From contig NZ_LMOP01000009.1 in assembly GCF_001423585.1 (NCBI RefSeq), positions 235,496 to 299,495 of the forward strand: 64,000 nt of DNA, written 5' to 3'. The notes beneath the pieces were generated by a model. It saw nothing but the letters and a program-made list of their open reading frames with translations, was not told where the DNA came from and did not search any database. The position numbers and the translations under genes are program-made. This document shows, piece by piece, positions 36,038 through 45,521 of this stretch. Numbering within the stretch: position 1 is the stretch's first letter; each line of letters opens with the position of its first letter. The stretch comes from Xanthomonas sp. Leaf148 (lineage in GTDB: Bacteria; Pseudomonadota; Gammaproteobacteria; Xanthomonadales; Xanthomonadaceae).

Positions 36038-36123
36038 GGCCAACGCGCAGCCCTTGCGGCTGTGCGCGCGCCTGTTTGCTTTGCCTTGCGGCGTTTTTCG
36101 CTCAACTTCTGCGAGAAACGACT

Positions 36124-36210
36124 ATGTCTTTGCATTACCTGTCGCGTTGCATCGCGACCTTCCATCGCGCCAACTCACCCCGATCGCTACTGCAAACGGG
36201 GGTGTGCTGA
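36124..36210 (+). CDS. Candidate 28-aa leader peptide upstream of ribE
   Basis: An ORF MSLHYLSRCIATF...LLQTGVC lies between the riboswitch and ribE; its TGA shares a base with the ribE ATG (TGATG at 36208-36212). Such stop/start overlap allows translational coupling. The upstream GCGAGAAA is a weak ribosome-binding site. It has no known homologue that I recognise and could be chance. Confidence 0.3.
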   Translation: MSLHYLSRCIATFHRANSPRSLLQTGVC

Positions 36211-36812
36211 TGTTTACTGGAATCATTGAAGGCGTGGGCCGTCTGGCGGCGCGCCAACCGCAGGGTGGCGATGTGCGGTTTACCTTCGCTGTCGGCAGCT
36301 TGCCGTTCGACGCGGTCCAATTGGGCGAAAGCATCGCGATCAATGGCGTTTGCCTGACCGTGATCGCGTTCGACGCGAGCAGTTTTCAGGCCGATGCGTC
36401 TACCGAAACCCTGTCGCTGACCACCTTGGGCGCGTTGCCGGAAGGCGCGGTGATCAATCTGGAACGTGCGATGCGCCCGACCGACCGCCTGGGCGGGCAT
36501 CTGGTCAGTGGCCACGTCGATGGGCTGGGTCAGGTGCAATCGGTGCACGAGGATGCGCGCGCGCAGCGCTGGCGGTTTGCGGCGCCACCGGCGGTGTTGC
36601 GCTACGTGGCCAAGAAGGGCTCGATCTGCGTGGATGGTGTCAGCCTCACCGTCAACGAAGTGGACCAGGATGGCTTTGAAGTGGCGTTGATTCCGCACAC
36701 GGTCGCCAATACCGCGTTTGCGGCCACTGCGGTGGGCGCTGCGGTGAATCTGGAAATCGATCTGGTCGCGCGCTATGTCGAACGTTTGCTCGGCACGCGG
36801 GGTGAGGCATGA
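36210..36812 (+). CDS. ribE: Riboflavin synthase (alpha subunit)
   Basis: A 200-aa enzyme that dismutates two molecules of 6,7-dimethyl-8-ribityllumazine to riboflavin. It has the expected two-fold internal repeat: the N-half begins MFTGIIEGVGRLAARQ with SIAINGVCLTV, and the C-half contains LVSGHVDGLGQVQSV with GSICVDGVSLTVNEV. Both repeats keep the GxCLTV/GVSLTV ligand loops. The longer frame from 36054 is rejected because the family starts at MFTG. The end overlaps ribBX as ATGA. Controlled by the FMN riboswitch upstream. Confidence 0.97.
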   Translation: MFTGIIEGVGRLAARQPQGGDVRFTFAVGSLPFDAVQLGESIAINGVCLTVIAFDASSFQADASTETLSLTTLGALPEGAVINLERAMRPTDRLGGHLVSGHVDGLGQVQSVHEDARAQRWRFAAPPAVLRYVAKKGSICVDGVSLTVNEVDQDGFEVALIPHTVANTAFAATAVGAAVNLEIDLVARYVERLLGTRGEA

Positions 36813-37948
36813 ATTTCGCGCCGGTTCCCGAGCTGATCGAAGAGTTGCGTGCCGGGCGCATGGTGGTGATCGTCGATGACGAAGACCGCGAAAACGAGGG
36901 CGATCTGATCATGGCCGCCGAGCTGGTCAAGCCGTCGGACATCAATTTCATGGTGACCCATGCGCGCGGGCTGGTGTGTCTGTCGCTGACCCGCGAGCGG
37001 TGCGCGCAACTCGGCCTGGCGCCGATGGTGCGCAATAACACCGCGCAGTTTCAGACCAACTTCACCGTCAGCATCGAGGCGGCCGAGGGCGTCACCACCG
37101 GTATTTCGGCGTACGACCGTGCGCACACGGTGCGGACCGCGGTGCGCCCGGATGCCAAGCCGCAGGACCTGAGTCAGCCGGGTCACATCTTCCCGCTGAT
37201 TTCGCAGCCCGGTGGCGTGTTGACCCGTGCCGGGCACACCGAAGCCGCCAGCGATCTGCCGATGCTGGCGGGGCTGGAACCGGCCGGCGTGCTGGTGGAA
37301 GTGCTCAACCCGGATGGCAGCATGGCGCGCCGCCCGCAGCTGGAAGTGTTCGCCCGCGAGCATGGGCTGAAGATGGGCTCGATCGCCGATCTGATCGCGT
37401 ACCGCCTGGCCAACGAGCACACCGTCGAGCGGGTGGACGAGCGCGACATCACTACCGAGTTCGGGCCGTTCAAACTGGTGACCTACCGCGACCGCATCGC
37501 GCACGACCTGCACTTTGCGCTGGTGCGCGGCGCGGCCGATCCGCACACCCCCACGCTGGTGCGCGTGCAGGTGGAAAACCCGCTGGCCGATCTGCTGCAT
37601 TGGCAGCGCGATGATTTCGGGGTGGCCGCCACCGATGCCTTGCGTGCGATCGCTGCCGAAGGGCAGGGCGTGATGGTGGTGCTGTCGGCACCGCGCGACA
37701 GCGAATCGCTGTTGGCGCGGCTGCGTCAGCAGCCCGAAGCTTCCGCCAACGCCAAGGATGTCAGCCAGTGGCGTCGCAACGGTGCCGGCGCGCAGATCCT
37801 GGCCGAACTGGGCCTGGGCAAGCTGCGCGTGCTGGGCACCCCGCGCCGCCAGGTCGGCCTGGCCGGCTTCGGGCTGGAAGTGGTGGAGTATCTGGAATGC
37901 CACGCGGGCGAAGCGGTGCGTTCGGTGCCGCCGACCGCGATGCCGTAG
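36809..37948 (+). CDS. ribBX: RibBX: DHBP synthase fused to a degenerate RibA-like domain
   Basis: A 379-aa protein. Residues 1-200 are 3,4-dihydroxy-2-butanone 4-phosphate synthase (RibB): DDEDRENEGDLIMAAE, THARGLVCLSL, the GHIFPLISQPGGVLTRAGHTE-type block. Residues about 210-370 resemble GTP cyclohydrolase II, but the zinc cysteines of GDIF...C..C and the RGxGRGIG block are absent (GAADPHTPTLVRVQVENP stands at the metal site). This matches the proteobacterial ribBX variant, in which the C-terminal part has lost cyclohydrolase activity. The genome would then need a separate ribA. It is coupled to ribE by ATGA. Confidence 0.88.
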   Translation: MNFAPVPELIEELRAGRMVVIVDDEDRENEGDLIMAAELVKPSDINFMVTHARGLVCLSLTRERCAQLGLAPMVRNNTAQFQTNFTVSIEAAEGVTTGISAYDRAHTVRTAVRPDAKPQDLSQPGHIFPLISQPGGVLTRAGHTEAASDLPMLAGLEPAGVLVEVLNPDGSMARRPQLEVFAREHGLKMGSIADLIAYRLANEHTVERVDERDITTEFGPFKLVTYRDRIAHDLHFALVRGAADPHTPTLVRVQVENPLADLLHWQRDDFGVAATDALRAIAAEGQGVMVVLSAPRDSESLLARLRQQPEASANAKDVSQWRRNGAGAQILAELGLGKLRVLGTPRRQVGLAGFGLEVVEYLECHAGEAVRSVPPTAMP

Positions 37949-38190
37949 CGCATCCAGTCCCGGCAGCGCGTGGTGGCTAGCGGGTGCGGGCGTCGAAGGA
38001 GCGGGTGGCGGTGATGTCGCCCGTGGCCCGTAGACAACCGCATGCCGCTGGCACAACGCGCTGCAGCTGGTGCACCAGGGCGTCCAGGACGCCCGGCAGT
38101 GTCTGCTTCGGCAGACCGCTGCCTCACATGTCGGCCGGGCCTGGGCCCGGCAGCTGTTAAACTCCTTGCCCCCTCGAGTTGCCGACCCGC

Positions 38191-38655
38191 ATGACCCACT
38201 ACGAAGGCGATCTTCGCCCCACCACCGCGCGCTTTGCGATCATCGCAAGCCGCTGGAATGCCCGTATCACCGACGTGCTGGTTGCCGGTGCACGCCAGAG
38301 CCTGGCCGGCAACGGCGTCGGCGAGGACGCCATCGACGTGATCCGCGTGCCGGGCGCCTGGGAAATTCCGATCGCTGCCAACCGCGTGGCGCAGTCCGGC
38401 CAGCACGGCGCGATCATCGCGCTGGGCTGCGTGATCCGTGGCGATACCCGCCACTACGAACATGTGGCCGACCTGTGTGCCGAAGGCCTGATGAGCGTGC
38501 AATTGCAGACCGGCGTGCCGGTGCTCAATGGCGTGCTGGCGGTCGAGCGGGTGGAAGATGCCGAGGCGCGTGCCGGCGGCAGCCATGGCAACAAGGGCGA
38601 GGAATGCGCGCTTGCCGCACTGGAACTGGTGAATTTGATGGAGTTGTTGCCATGA
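38191..38655 (+). CDS. ribH: Lumazine synthase
   Basis: A 154-aa capsid-forming enzyme that condenses the ribityl-pyrimidine with the RibB product to give the lumazine. Typical motifs: the N-terminal [41 protein letters not shown] with the catalytic His, and [11 protein letters not shown]. The ATG at 38191 is preferred; a TTG at 38179 is an alternative. It lies 242 bp from ribBX, so it may have its own promoter (GTTAAACT near 38157 resembles the sequence before the riboswitch). It overlaps nusB as ATGA. Confidence 0.96.
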   Translation: MTHYEGDLRPTTARFAIIASRWNARITDVLVAGARQSLAGNGVGEDAIDVIRVPGAWEIPIAANRVAQSGQHGAIIALGCVIRGDTRHYEHVADLCAEGLMSVQLQTGVPVLNGVLAVERVEDAEARAGGSHGNKGEECALAALELVNLMELLP

Positions 38656-39134
38656 GCAAGTCCGGTGGACATGCCCGCCACGGCCGTCGCGACGGTATCG
38701 ACCCGGTGCTGCGCTCGCGCGCGCGCCGCCGCGCCTTGCAGGCGGTGTATGCCTGGCAGATCTCGGGTGGTTTCGCCAAGCAGGTGATCGGCCAGTTTGC
38801 GCATGAGCAGGCGCACGAAGTGGCCGACCTGGCGTACTTCGAAAGCCTGGTGGAAGGCGTGCTCACCCATCGCGCCGAGCTGGATACTGCGTTGACGCCG
38901 TATCTGGATCGCGGCGTGGAAGAGGTCGATGCGATCGAGCGTGCGGTGCTGCGTCTGGCCGCCTTTGAACTGCTGCATCGGCAGGACGTGCCATACCGCG
39001 TGGTGATCAACGAAGCGATCGAAACCGCCAAGCGCTTCGGCTCCGAACACGGCCACACCTACGTCAACGGCGTGCTGGATCGCGCTGCGGTGGAGTGGCG
39101 CAAGGTCGAGTCGGGCGGCGTCAGCGGCGCCTGA
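38652..39134 (+). CDS. nusB: Transcription antitermination factor NusB
   Basis: A 160-aa all-helical RNA-binding factor that joins NusE/S10 on boxA of rRNA operons. Recognisable text: [16 protein letters not shown] at the N-terminus, [19 protein letters not shown] and [18 protein letters not shown]. It has a basic N-terminal tail. The ATGA overlap with ribH gives the start. The ribH-nusB-thiL order is common in proteobacteria. A heptamer-array element lies immediately downstream. Confidence 0.96.
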   Translation: MSKSGGHARHGRRDGIDPVLRSRARRRALQAVYAWQISGGFAKQVIGQFAHEQAHEVADLAYFESLVEGVLTHRAELDTALTPYLDRGVEEVDAIERAVLRLAAFELLHRQDVPYRVVINEAIETAKRFGSEHGHTYVNGVLDRAAVEWRKVESGGVSGA

Positions 39135-39137
39135 GCC

Positions 39138-39264
39138 GCGGGAATCGGGAGTCGGGAATGGGGAATCGTGAAGAGCCCCACTGCTCGCGACCACCCGCCG
39201 CATTTGCGATTCTCCATTCTCCATTCTCCATTCTCCATTCCCGATTCCCGATTCCCGATTCCCG
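39138..39264 (+). repeat. Inverted heptamer-array element H2 between nusB and thiL
   Basis: The left arm (39138-39168) is built of GGGAATC/GGGAGTC/GGGAATG heptamers. The right arm (39206-39264) is ATTCTCC x4 then ATTCCCG x4, the reverse complement class. The loop starts TGAAG and the right arm starts TTTGCGATTC; both are shared with element H4. The right arm ends 5 bp before the thiL start codon. Confidence 0.9.
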
Positions 39265-39269
39265 TTGCC

Positions 39270-40244
39270 ATGCCCGAATTCGATCTGATTGCGCGTCTGC
39301 GCACGCGCATCGCCGCGCGTGCCGATGTGCCGCTGGGCATCGGCGACGACGCGGCGTTGCTGCAGCCGCCGGCCGGCGAGCAGTTGGCCATCACTGCCGA
39401 CACGCTCAATGCCGGTGTGCATTTTCCGCACGAAACGCTGCCCGACGATCTGGGCTGGAAGACGCTGGCGGTCAACCTGTCCGACCTTGCCGCGATGGGC
39501 GCACAGCCGCGCTGGTGCACCTTGTCGCTGTCCTTGCCGCACGATGATCTGGCGTGGGTGGACGCATTTGCCGATGGATTCTTCGCGCTTGCCGATGCGC
39601 ATGGCATCGCGTTGGTCGGCGGCGACACCACGCGCGGGCCGTTGTCGTGCGCGGTCACCGCGATCGGCAGCGTGCCGCCGGGGGCTGCGCTGCGTCGCGA
39701 TGGCGCGCGGGTGGGCGATGACGTGTGGGTGACCGGCCAGCTGGGCGAAGCGGCGGCGGCGTTGTCGCTGTGGCAGGCCGGCGCGTTGGATGTCACGCGT
39801 GTGGCAGCGGATCCATTGCATGAAGCATGGCGCAGCCGTTTGCTGCGTCCGCAGCCGCGCGTGCAGGCAGGATTGCGGCTGCGTGGGCTTGCCCATGCCT
39901 GCGTGGATGTCTCCGACGGCCTGCTAGCGGATCTGGGCCATCTGTGCGAGCGCAGTGGTGTGGGCGCCCACCTGACGTTGACTGACTTGCCGCAGATGCC
40001 GTGCAGCGATGGAATCAGCGCGTTGCAGTGCATCGGCTGGCAATTGGGCGGCGGCGACGACTACGAACTGTGTTTTACCGCTGCCCCACAGCACCGTGAT
40101 GCGGTGCTGCAGGCAATGGCATTTGCCGGCGTGGCTGCCACGCGCATCGGCCAGATCGTTGCCGCACCAGGCGTGGTGGTGCACGACGCCGACGGCCATC
40201 CCTGGCAACCGCCACAGCGTGGGTATCAGCACTTCGTCGGTTGA
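39270..40244 (+). CDS. thiL: Thiamine-monophosphate kinase
   Basis: A 324-aa ATP-dependent kinase making thiamine diphosphate from the monophosphate. Family text: EFDLIARLR at the N-terminus, GIGDDAALLQPP (metal/ATP site), DTLNAGVHF, GWKTLAVNLSDLAAMGA, VGGDTTRGP, VDVSDGLLADLGHL and GGGDDYELCF. The start at 39270 is chosen because the in-frame extension from 39168 is translated repeat DNA (RFSILHSPFS, PDSRFPIP). No clear ribosome-binding site is present; the position is filled by repeat sequence, so coupling with nusB across the repeat may be affected. Confidence 0.95.
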   Translation: MPEFDLIARLRTRIAARADVPLGIGDDAALLQPPAGEQLAITADTLNAGVHFPHETLPDDLGWKTLAVNLSDLAAMGAQPRWCTLSLSLPHDDLAWVDAFADGFFALADAHGIALVGGDTTRGPLSCAVTAIGSVPPGAALRRDGARVGDDVWVTGQLGEAAAALSLWQAGALDVTRVAADPLHEAWRSRLLRPQPRVQAGLRLRGLAHACVDVSDGLLADLGHLCERSGVGAHLTLTDLPQMPCSDGISALQCIGWQLGGGDDYELCFTAAPQHRDAVLQAMAFAGVAATRIGQIVAAPGVVVHDADGHPWQPPQRGYQHFVG

Positions 40245-40833
40245 GGGAGTGGCGGCTGGTGCTGCTGCGCTGACGGGTCACGAAAGCTAGCGCTGGGCGG
40301 TGTGTCAGTTGTGGCGGTGCCAGCCGGGCGATGCGCATCGGCGAGCGTGGTAGGGCGCGTCTCCGAACTGCCTGCGTTGCCGAGCGCGGTGCTGCGGGGC
40401 GACGTTCTAGGTCTCACCCGTCCTGCCGATGTGTTTCGCGAAGACAAAACGGCCACGCGATATCGCGCTGGTTGCAGCACGGCTATGCCTCTGAAAAATT
40501 CGGTCGCAGTGGCGCCATGAGGGCGTGTGTCGAGTGGGGCGGTTGTGTCGGCGGCTCGGCGGCTCAACGCCCGTGCTTCATTACCGGCATCAAATTCGTG
40601 CCTCCCGCCTCCCGCCTCCCGCCTCCCGCCTCTCGAGTCCCGAGTCCCAATCCCCAATCCCCAATCCCCAATCCCCAATCCCCAATCCCCAATCCCCAAT
40701 CCCCAATCCCCAATCCCCGCCTTGAACCCATACCGTACCGTCTGGTACGTTCGCCGGGTTCTCCCCCGAACCACGGATGCATGGCAGTTGCCGCTGGGCT
40801 ATCCCGGCCCGGCTTTGCGTGGGAGAGAGCAGC
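40245..40833. other. Intergenic region with a large heptamer array
   Basis: 589 bp with no supported gene. It holds the array at 40600-40719. The ORFs running through it on both strands encode only repeat peptides (NPQSPIP and GLGIGDW types). The secreted hydrolase that follows has its own GGGAGAGAG ribosome-binding site at 40821. Confidence 0.6.
40600..40719 (+). repeat. Compound heptamer array H3
   Basis: About five copies of CCTCCCG (40601-40635), two GAGTCCC-type units, then about ten perfect AATCCCC units. It is one-armed: no clear inverted partner was seen, unlike the other elements. A likely variable-number tandem repeat. Confidence 0.9.
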
Positions 40834-42414
40834 ATGAACAAGGTTTGGATCCGTGGCATCGCCGCGGTGGCGTTGCTGGTGTCGTCGGCATCGGCCGCGG
40901 CAGGCGCCTTCAGCAAGACCTACGAGCGCATCCCCGGCTGGGATGGCACGCCGATGGGGGCGCTGGTGCTGGTGCCGCAGGGGCAGGGAAGCGGGCCGTT
41001 TCCGCTGATCGTGATGCCGGCCAGTTGGTCGTTGCCCAATCTGGAATATCTGGGCCGCGCCACTCAGCTGGCCAGCGATGGCTATGTCGTCGTCAGCTAC
41101 ACCTCGCGCGGGTTCTGGGATTCGGCCGGGCAGATCGACATCGCCGGGCCGGACACCGTAGAAGACGTCAGTGCGGTCATCGATTGGGCGCTGGCGCATA
41201 CGCCGGCCAACCCGAATGCGATCGGCGCGTCCGGCATCTCCTATGGCGCGGGCATCAGCCTGCTGGCCGCCGAGCGCGACCCGCGCATCAAGGCAGTGGC
41301 TGCGCTCAGTGGCTGGGCCGATCTGGAGGCCTCGCTGTATTCCAATCGCACCGTCAGCCAGCAAGGTGTTGGGCTGCTGGTCGGCGCTGGCGCATTGACC
41401 GGACGTGCTGGCCCGGATCTGGCGCAGATCGGTACGAAAGTGGCGCAGGGCGATTTCGATGGTGCGGTGCAGGGCTTCCTGCCGCAGGCGGCCTCGCGCA
41501 GCCCGGTCACCGACGTGGCCGCGCTCAACGCGCGCGGCACCGCAGTGCTGCTGGGCAATGCCTTCAACGATGGCTTGTTCCCGCCGAATCAAACCATCGC
41601 CTTCTTCAATCAGCTGCGCGGGCCCAAGCAACTGCTGCTGAGCCAGGGCGATCACGCCACCACAGAACTGCCCGGCGCCTTGGGCCTGCCCAACCAGGTT
41701 TACACCGCCGCCACGCGTTGGTTCGATCGCCACCTCAAGCAAGTGCGCAATGGCGTGGATGCCGAAGCGCCGGTGCGGCTATCGCCGCGCGCCGGGCAAT
41801 GGCTGACGTATCCGGATTGGGCATCGGTGCAGCAAGGCACCACGCGCCTGGGTCTGTCTGCACCGGCCGGGCTGCTCAGCCCCACCGGCGGATTGATCGC
41901 TGGCACGGCCAGCGGATGGCAATCGCGCATTGCCACCGACGTGCCGACCCTGGCCGACTCTGGCGTGGTGCTGGTCAGCGGCCTGTTGCAAGGCATCGGC
42001 TTGCCGGTGACCACCTCGATTCCGCTGGTCACGCGTGTTGGCGCGGCGGTATGGGTTGGGTCGCCGGCTAGCGGTGTGCGTCAGCTGGCGGGCAGTCCGT
42101 CGTTACGCATCACGGTGGTGCCCACGCAATCGAAGGTGAGCCTGTTTGCGTATCTGTACCGCATGGACGCGTTGGGCATTGCCTCGTTGATCACGCATGC
42201 GCCTTACTCGCTGCGCGATGCAACGCCCGGCCGCGCGGTAACCCTGGACTGGTCGCTGCAGGCCGCCGCCACCGAAATCCCCGCAGGGCAGCGATTGGTG
42301 TTGGTCATCGATACCCGCGATACGCGCTACACCGATGCAAGCGATGGCGGCGGCTTGGTGACGTTTACCTCGCCGGTGGCAACGCCATCGGTGTTGAACG
42401 TACCGCTGCGGTAA
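40834..42414 (+). CDS. Secreted S15 (X-Pro dipeptidyl-peptidase/CocE-like) hydrolase
   Basis: A 526-aa exported alpha/beta hydrolase. The signal peptide is about 1-26 ([18 protein letters not shown]). The Ser nucleophile lies in [10 protein letters not shown] (near residue 135, G-x-S-Y-x-G), a candidate Asp in [11 protein letters not shown] and the His in [14 protein letters not shown]-terminal beta-sandwich-like region (about 360-526) resembles the PepX_C/CocE jelly-roll. It has no neighbouring partner genes. S15 relatives include dipeptidyl peptidases and cocaine esterase; this one could cleave peptides or esters outside the cell. Substrate unknown. Confidence 0.82.
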   Translation: MNKVWIRGIAAVALLVSSASAAAGAFSKTYERIPGWDGTPMGALVLVPQGQGSGPFPLIVMPASWSLPNLEYLGRATQLASDGYVVVSYTSRGFWDSAGQIDIAGPDTVEDVSAVIDWALAHTPANPNAIGASGISYGAGISLLAAERDPRIKAVAALSGWADLEASLYSNRTVSQQGVGLLVGAGALTGRAGPDLAQIGTKVAQGDFDGAVQGFLPQAASRSPVTDVAALNARGTAVLLGNAFNDGLFPPNQTIAFFNQLRGPKQLLLSQGDHATTELPGALGLPNQVYTAATRWFDRHLKQVRNGVDAEAPVRLSPRAGQWLTYPDWASVQQGTTRLGLSAPAGLLSPTGGLIAGTASGWQSRIATDVPTLADSGVVLVSGLLQGIGLPVTTSIPLVTRVGAAVWVGSPASGVRQLAGSPSLRITVVPTQSKVSLFAYLYRMDALGIASLITHAPYSLRDATPGRAVTLDWSLQAAATEIPAGQRLVLVIDTRDTRYTDASDGGGLVTFTSPVATPSVLNVPLR

Positions 42415-42550
42415 GGCGTCAGGGCAATACCGAGCCCTCGTTTGCTCACATCAGCGGTGGATGATTGCCATGACCTGTGTTCGCCTTGCCATTGCACTTG
42501 CGTGGCTGCTGTGCAGATTGCGAACAAATGGGATTTTCTCTTTGGCCTTG

Positions 42551-42625
42551 TTGCGGCATGGATGCCGCTAGGGAGCCTCGAGTCATCGGTTGATGGTGTA
42601 TTTCGCTAACGGGTAGGGCAACGCG
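42551..42625 (+). repeat. Degenerate palindromic element D
   Basis: TTGCGGCATGGATGCCGC then GGGAGCCTCGAG match the loop of elements A and B. A decayed right arm may remain as AGGGCAACGCG near 42615. No left arm is visible. Confidence 0.6.
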
Positions 42626-42742
42626 TCCTGCGATCACACTGGCTTGGGTTTTCAGATGCTGCCAAAGTGCGCTCGCACCTCTGCATGTCGTTGCGTTCGA
42701 TGAGCGACGGCGAGAAGCCGGTGATCTGTGCGGTCGCTGCAG

Positions 42743-42850
42743 GGCCCTTGCCCGCCCACCATCACGGGACACGCCGCAAGTACGTCCTTGTAGGCTCTTA
42801 CGCGGCATCCATGCCGCGTGAGGTCCCGCGACGGTGGGCGGGCAAGGGCC
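42743..42850 (-). repeat. Palindromic intergenic element C (reverse orientation)
   Basis: Arms 42743-42770 and 42823-42850 are 28 bp, ending GGGAC/GTCCC, with two mismatches. The 52-nt loop carries GCGGCATCCATGCCGCG, the reverse complement of the motif in elements A and B, so this copy is inverted relative to them. Confidence 0.9.
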
Positions 42851-43103
42851 ATTCGAGAATGTCGGTATGCGTGGTTAAAAGCAGGGCATCGTTTGCGTGC
42901 GGTGCTGTGGCGAGCAGATGAGTTTCTACTCCTCGCTTTTTTATGGGAAGAGCCCACATATAAAAATAATGTACTCACGTACAGCAATCGTGTCGTTACG
43001 TCTGTAGCTGAGTCGTCAGCCGCATCAGCTCAATCAACCCCACAACGTCATCTATCTGCGCCACTGCGTGTCGCCGTTCCATCCGCACGCAACCAACTCG
43101 ACA

Positions 43104-43212
43104 GGCGCACTGTCCTGGCCGGTTCCGGGACCGTGTGGCGGCATGGATGCCGCCACCGAGCCTCCACGGACGGATTCACGGCGTGTCCCGGAACCGGCCA
43201 GGGCAGTGCGCC
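43104..43212 (+). repeat. Palindromic intergenic element B
   Basis: Arms 43104-43131 and 43185-43212 are 28 bp with a single mismatch at the same place as in element A. The 53-nt loop is close to that of A, including GAGCCTCCACGGACGGATTC. Four arm positions differ from A and each is matched by the complementary change in the opposite arm. Confidence 0.93.
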
Positions 43213-43596
43213 CTCGACCAATCGCCTCGACCAATCGCCGCTCAAGCACCCACCCTCAGCCAAACCAACCAATCGCCCGCATCCAAGCCGTAACCGCACA
43301 CAGGCGAGCAAACAATCCAGGCACCGAGCAACCACCGCGCGGCCGCTTTTATGCAGAATTTACGCGGTGCCCATGGCATGTCCATAGCGACTTTACGCAG
43401 CTCGGGACGAGACTGCGCGCAGTGGCGGAGCGGTTCCGCCGTGGACGACCCTGATGCATCCCTTGACCTGTCTGCTCCATCGGCGCTGCGCGCGCGGTGC
43501 GGCAGCGCCTTGCCTTGTTGTCATGCAGCTGCCGCATGCGCCCGCGCGCAGCGCAGCGGCCTTGCGCCCTTGTGCGCGTCACGGGGAGTAGCCGAC

Positions 43597-43689
43597 ATGC
43601 CTGCCTGGTTGTCCCTGCTGTGCGGCGTGGCCGTACTCGTTGCCGCGGCTTACCTGTTGTACGTGGTGCTGCGGCCCGAAGACTTCTGA
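43597..43689 (+). CDS. kdpF: KdpF, small subunit of the K+ transporting ATPase
   Basis: A 30-aa single-helix membrane peptide (PAWLSLLCGVAVLVAAAYLL, then VVLRPEDF). The ending RPEDF or RPE is typical of KdpF. It stabilises the KdpABC complex. A GGGGAG ribosome-binding site at 43583 precedes ATG 43597; upstream in-frame codons are noncoding-like. kdpA starts 15 bp later. Its short length makes it easy to miss. Confidence 0.9.
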   Translation: MPAWLSLLCGVAVLVAAAYLLYVVLRPEDF

Positions 43690-43704
43690 TGCGAGTGCGC
43701 TCCA

Positions 43705-45519
43705 ATGAGTGAAACCTTTCTTGTTTATGCGCTGGCCATCGTGCTGGCGTGGCCCCTGGGTCGTTATCTGGCGGCGGTGATGCGTGGTGCGCCGATGCGT
43801 GGCGATGCGCTGTTCGGCTGGATCGAACGGCCGTTGTACGCATTGCTCGGCACCCGCCCGCAGCAGGGCATGTCGTGGCGCGGCTACACCATCGCGTTTC
43901 TGCTCAGCAACCTGGTGGTCGGGCTGCTGACCTTGGGCGTGTTCATGACCCAGGCGTGGCTGCCGTTCAATCCGGATGGCATTCCCAACATGCGCTGGGA
44001 TACCGCGCTGCACACCATGGTGTCGTTCCTCACCAATACCAATCAGCAGCATTACTCCGGCCAGGCGCAGCTGTCGTACCTGGCGCAGATGACCGGCATC
44101 GTCGGCCTGCAGGTGGTGACGCCGATGATGGGTCTGGCGTTGGCGGTAGCAACCTTGCGCGCGTTGTTCGGTGGGCGCGCCGTCGCACGCGTGTCCGATG
44201 GCGCGTTGGCAGCGGACGCGACAGCGAGCGCCCGGCCAGGAATGACCGAGCAGGACGACCCGCAGACGGCGTTGGCGCGCCATGCAGGGCAGCAGCCAAC
44301 GTCAGGCGCAGAGGCGCTGCCCGAGGCCGATGTCGGCAACTACTGGGCCGACGTCATCCGTGCCAGCGTGCGCGTGCTGTTGCCGCTGTCTCTGGTGTGG
44401 GCCATGTTGCTCGGCTGGCAAGGCGTGCCATCCACGCTGCAAGGCGCTGCTACGGCCGCACCGCTGGACAGCAGCGCCGGCATGACCACGCAGACCATTC
44501 CGGTGGGACCGGTGGCGGCGATGGTGGCGGTCAAGCAGCTCGGCACCAACGGCGGTGGCTGGTATGGCCCCAATAGTTCGGTGGCATTGGAAAACCCCAC
44601 GCCGTTGAGCAACGTGCTGGAAACCCTGGCACTGGTGCTGCTGCCGATGAGCGTGGTGTTCATGGTCGGCTATCTGACCGGGCGCAAGCGACTCACGGCC
44701 TTGGTGTTCGGCACCATGTTGACGATGTCGGCTGCATCCACGGCCTTGTTGATGTGGTCCGAAGCGCATTCGGCCAGTGCCGCCTCGCCGGCCTTGATGG
44801 AAGGCAAGGAAGTACGCATCGGCGCCGATGCTTCCGCGCTCTGGGCGGCGTTGACCACGCAGACGTCCAATGGCTCGGTCAATGCAATGCACGATTCGCT
44901 GGCGCCGCTGAGTGGTCTGGTCACGTTGGTGGATATGCTGATCAACGCCATCTGGGGCGGCATCGGCTGTGGCCTGCAGCAATTTGTGGTGTACCTGTTA
45001 TTGAGCGTGTTTCTGGCCGGTTTGATGACTGGGCGCACGCCCGAATTGTTCGGCCGCAAGATCGAAGCGCGCGAAGTGCAGTTGCTGGCACTGCTGATTT
45101 TGTTGCAGCCGCTGGTGGTGCTGGGCTTTACCGCGGTGGCACTGGCGGTGCCGGCATTGACCGGCAATTCCAATCCGGGCTTCCACGGCATCAGCCAGGT
45201 GTTCTATGAGTACACCTCGGCTTTCGCCAACAACGGCTCGGGTTTTGAAGGGCTGGGCGATGCCACGTATTGGTGGAATCTGAGTTGCTCGGTGGTGCTG
45301 GCCCTGGGCCGCTACCCGGCCTTGATCCTGCCGTTGATGGTGGCTGCACGCATGGCGGTAAAGCGGCGCGCGCCCGAATCGGCCGGCAGCCTGCAGGTGG
45401 AAACACCCACCTTTGCGCTGACCTTGATGGCGATCGTGCTCGTGCTGACCGTGCTGCAGTTCATGCCGGCACTGGTGCTGGGCCCCATCGCTGAACACCT
45501 CGCCCTGGCGGCGTCCTGA
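43705..45519 (+). CDS. kdpA: K+-transporting ATPase subunit A (ion channel)
   Basis: A 604-aa membrane subunit that binds and conducts K+ in the high-affinity Kdp pump, with about ten helices arranged as four pore repeats. Selectivity-filter-like segments are visible: [43 protein letters not shown] and [16 protein letters not shown] stretch near 150-205 ([16 protein letters not shown]) is an Ala/Asp/Gln-rich insertion, making the protein a little longer than E. coli KdpA (557). kdpB starts 2 bp after the stop. Confidence 0.97.
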   Translation: MSETFLVYALAIVLAWPLGRYLAAVMRGAPMRGDALFGWIERPLYALLGTRPQQGMSWRGYTIAFLLSNLVVGLLTLGVFMTQAWLPFNPDGIPNMRWDTALHTMVSFLTNTNQQHYSGQAQLSYLAQMTGIVGLQVVTPMMGLALAVATLRALFGGRAVARVSDGALAADATASARPGMTEQDDPQTALARHAGQQPTSGAEALPEADVGNYWADVIRASVRVLLPLSLVWAMLLGWQGVPSTLQGAATAAPLDSSAGMTTQTIPVGPVAAMVAVKQLGTNGGGWYGPNSSVALENPTPLSNVLETLALVLLPMSVVFMVGYLTGRKRLTALVFGTMLTMSAASTALLMWSEAHSASAASPALMEGKEVRIGADASALWAALTTQTSNGSVNAMHDSLAPLSGLVTLVDMLINAIWGGIGCGLQQFVVYLLLSVFLAGLMTGRTPELFGRKIEAREVQLLALLILLQPLVVLGFTAVALAVPALTGNSNPGFHGISQVFYEYTSAFANNGSGFEGLGDATYWWNLSCSVVLALGRYPALILPLMVAARMAVKRRAPESAGSLQVETPTFALTLMAIVLVLTVLQFMPALVLGPIAEHLALAAS

Positions 45520-45521
45520 GA

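Larger units (their letters stand above)
42415..43596. other. Long intergenic region with palindromic elements upstream of kdp
   Basis: About 1.18 kb with no supported gene. It holds element C, element B, a degenerate copy D, and an AT-rich patch (about 42932-42990, with TATAAAAATAATG) unusual for this genome. The kdp promoter should lie in its right part, but no E. coli-like T-rich KdpE site was recognised. Confidence 0.55.

Noticed and set aside
39168..39269. Upstream extension of thiL
   Set aside because: The added residues are translated heptamer DNA; ThiL family begins at the EFDLIARL segment.
40600..40719. CRISPR array
   Set aside because: Unit is 7 bp without spacers; there are no cas genes.
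40525..40916. Repeat peptides of NPQSPIP or GLGIGDW type as a structural protein
   Set aside because: They come from the heptamer array read in different frames; no genuine start and no conserved flanks.
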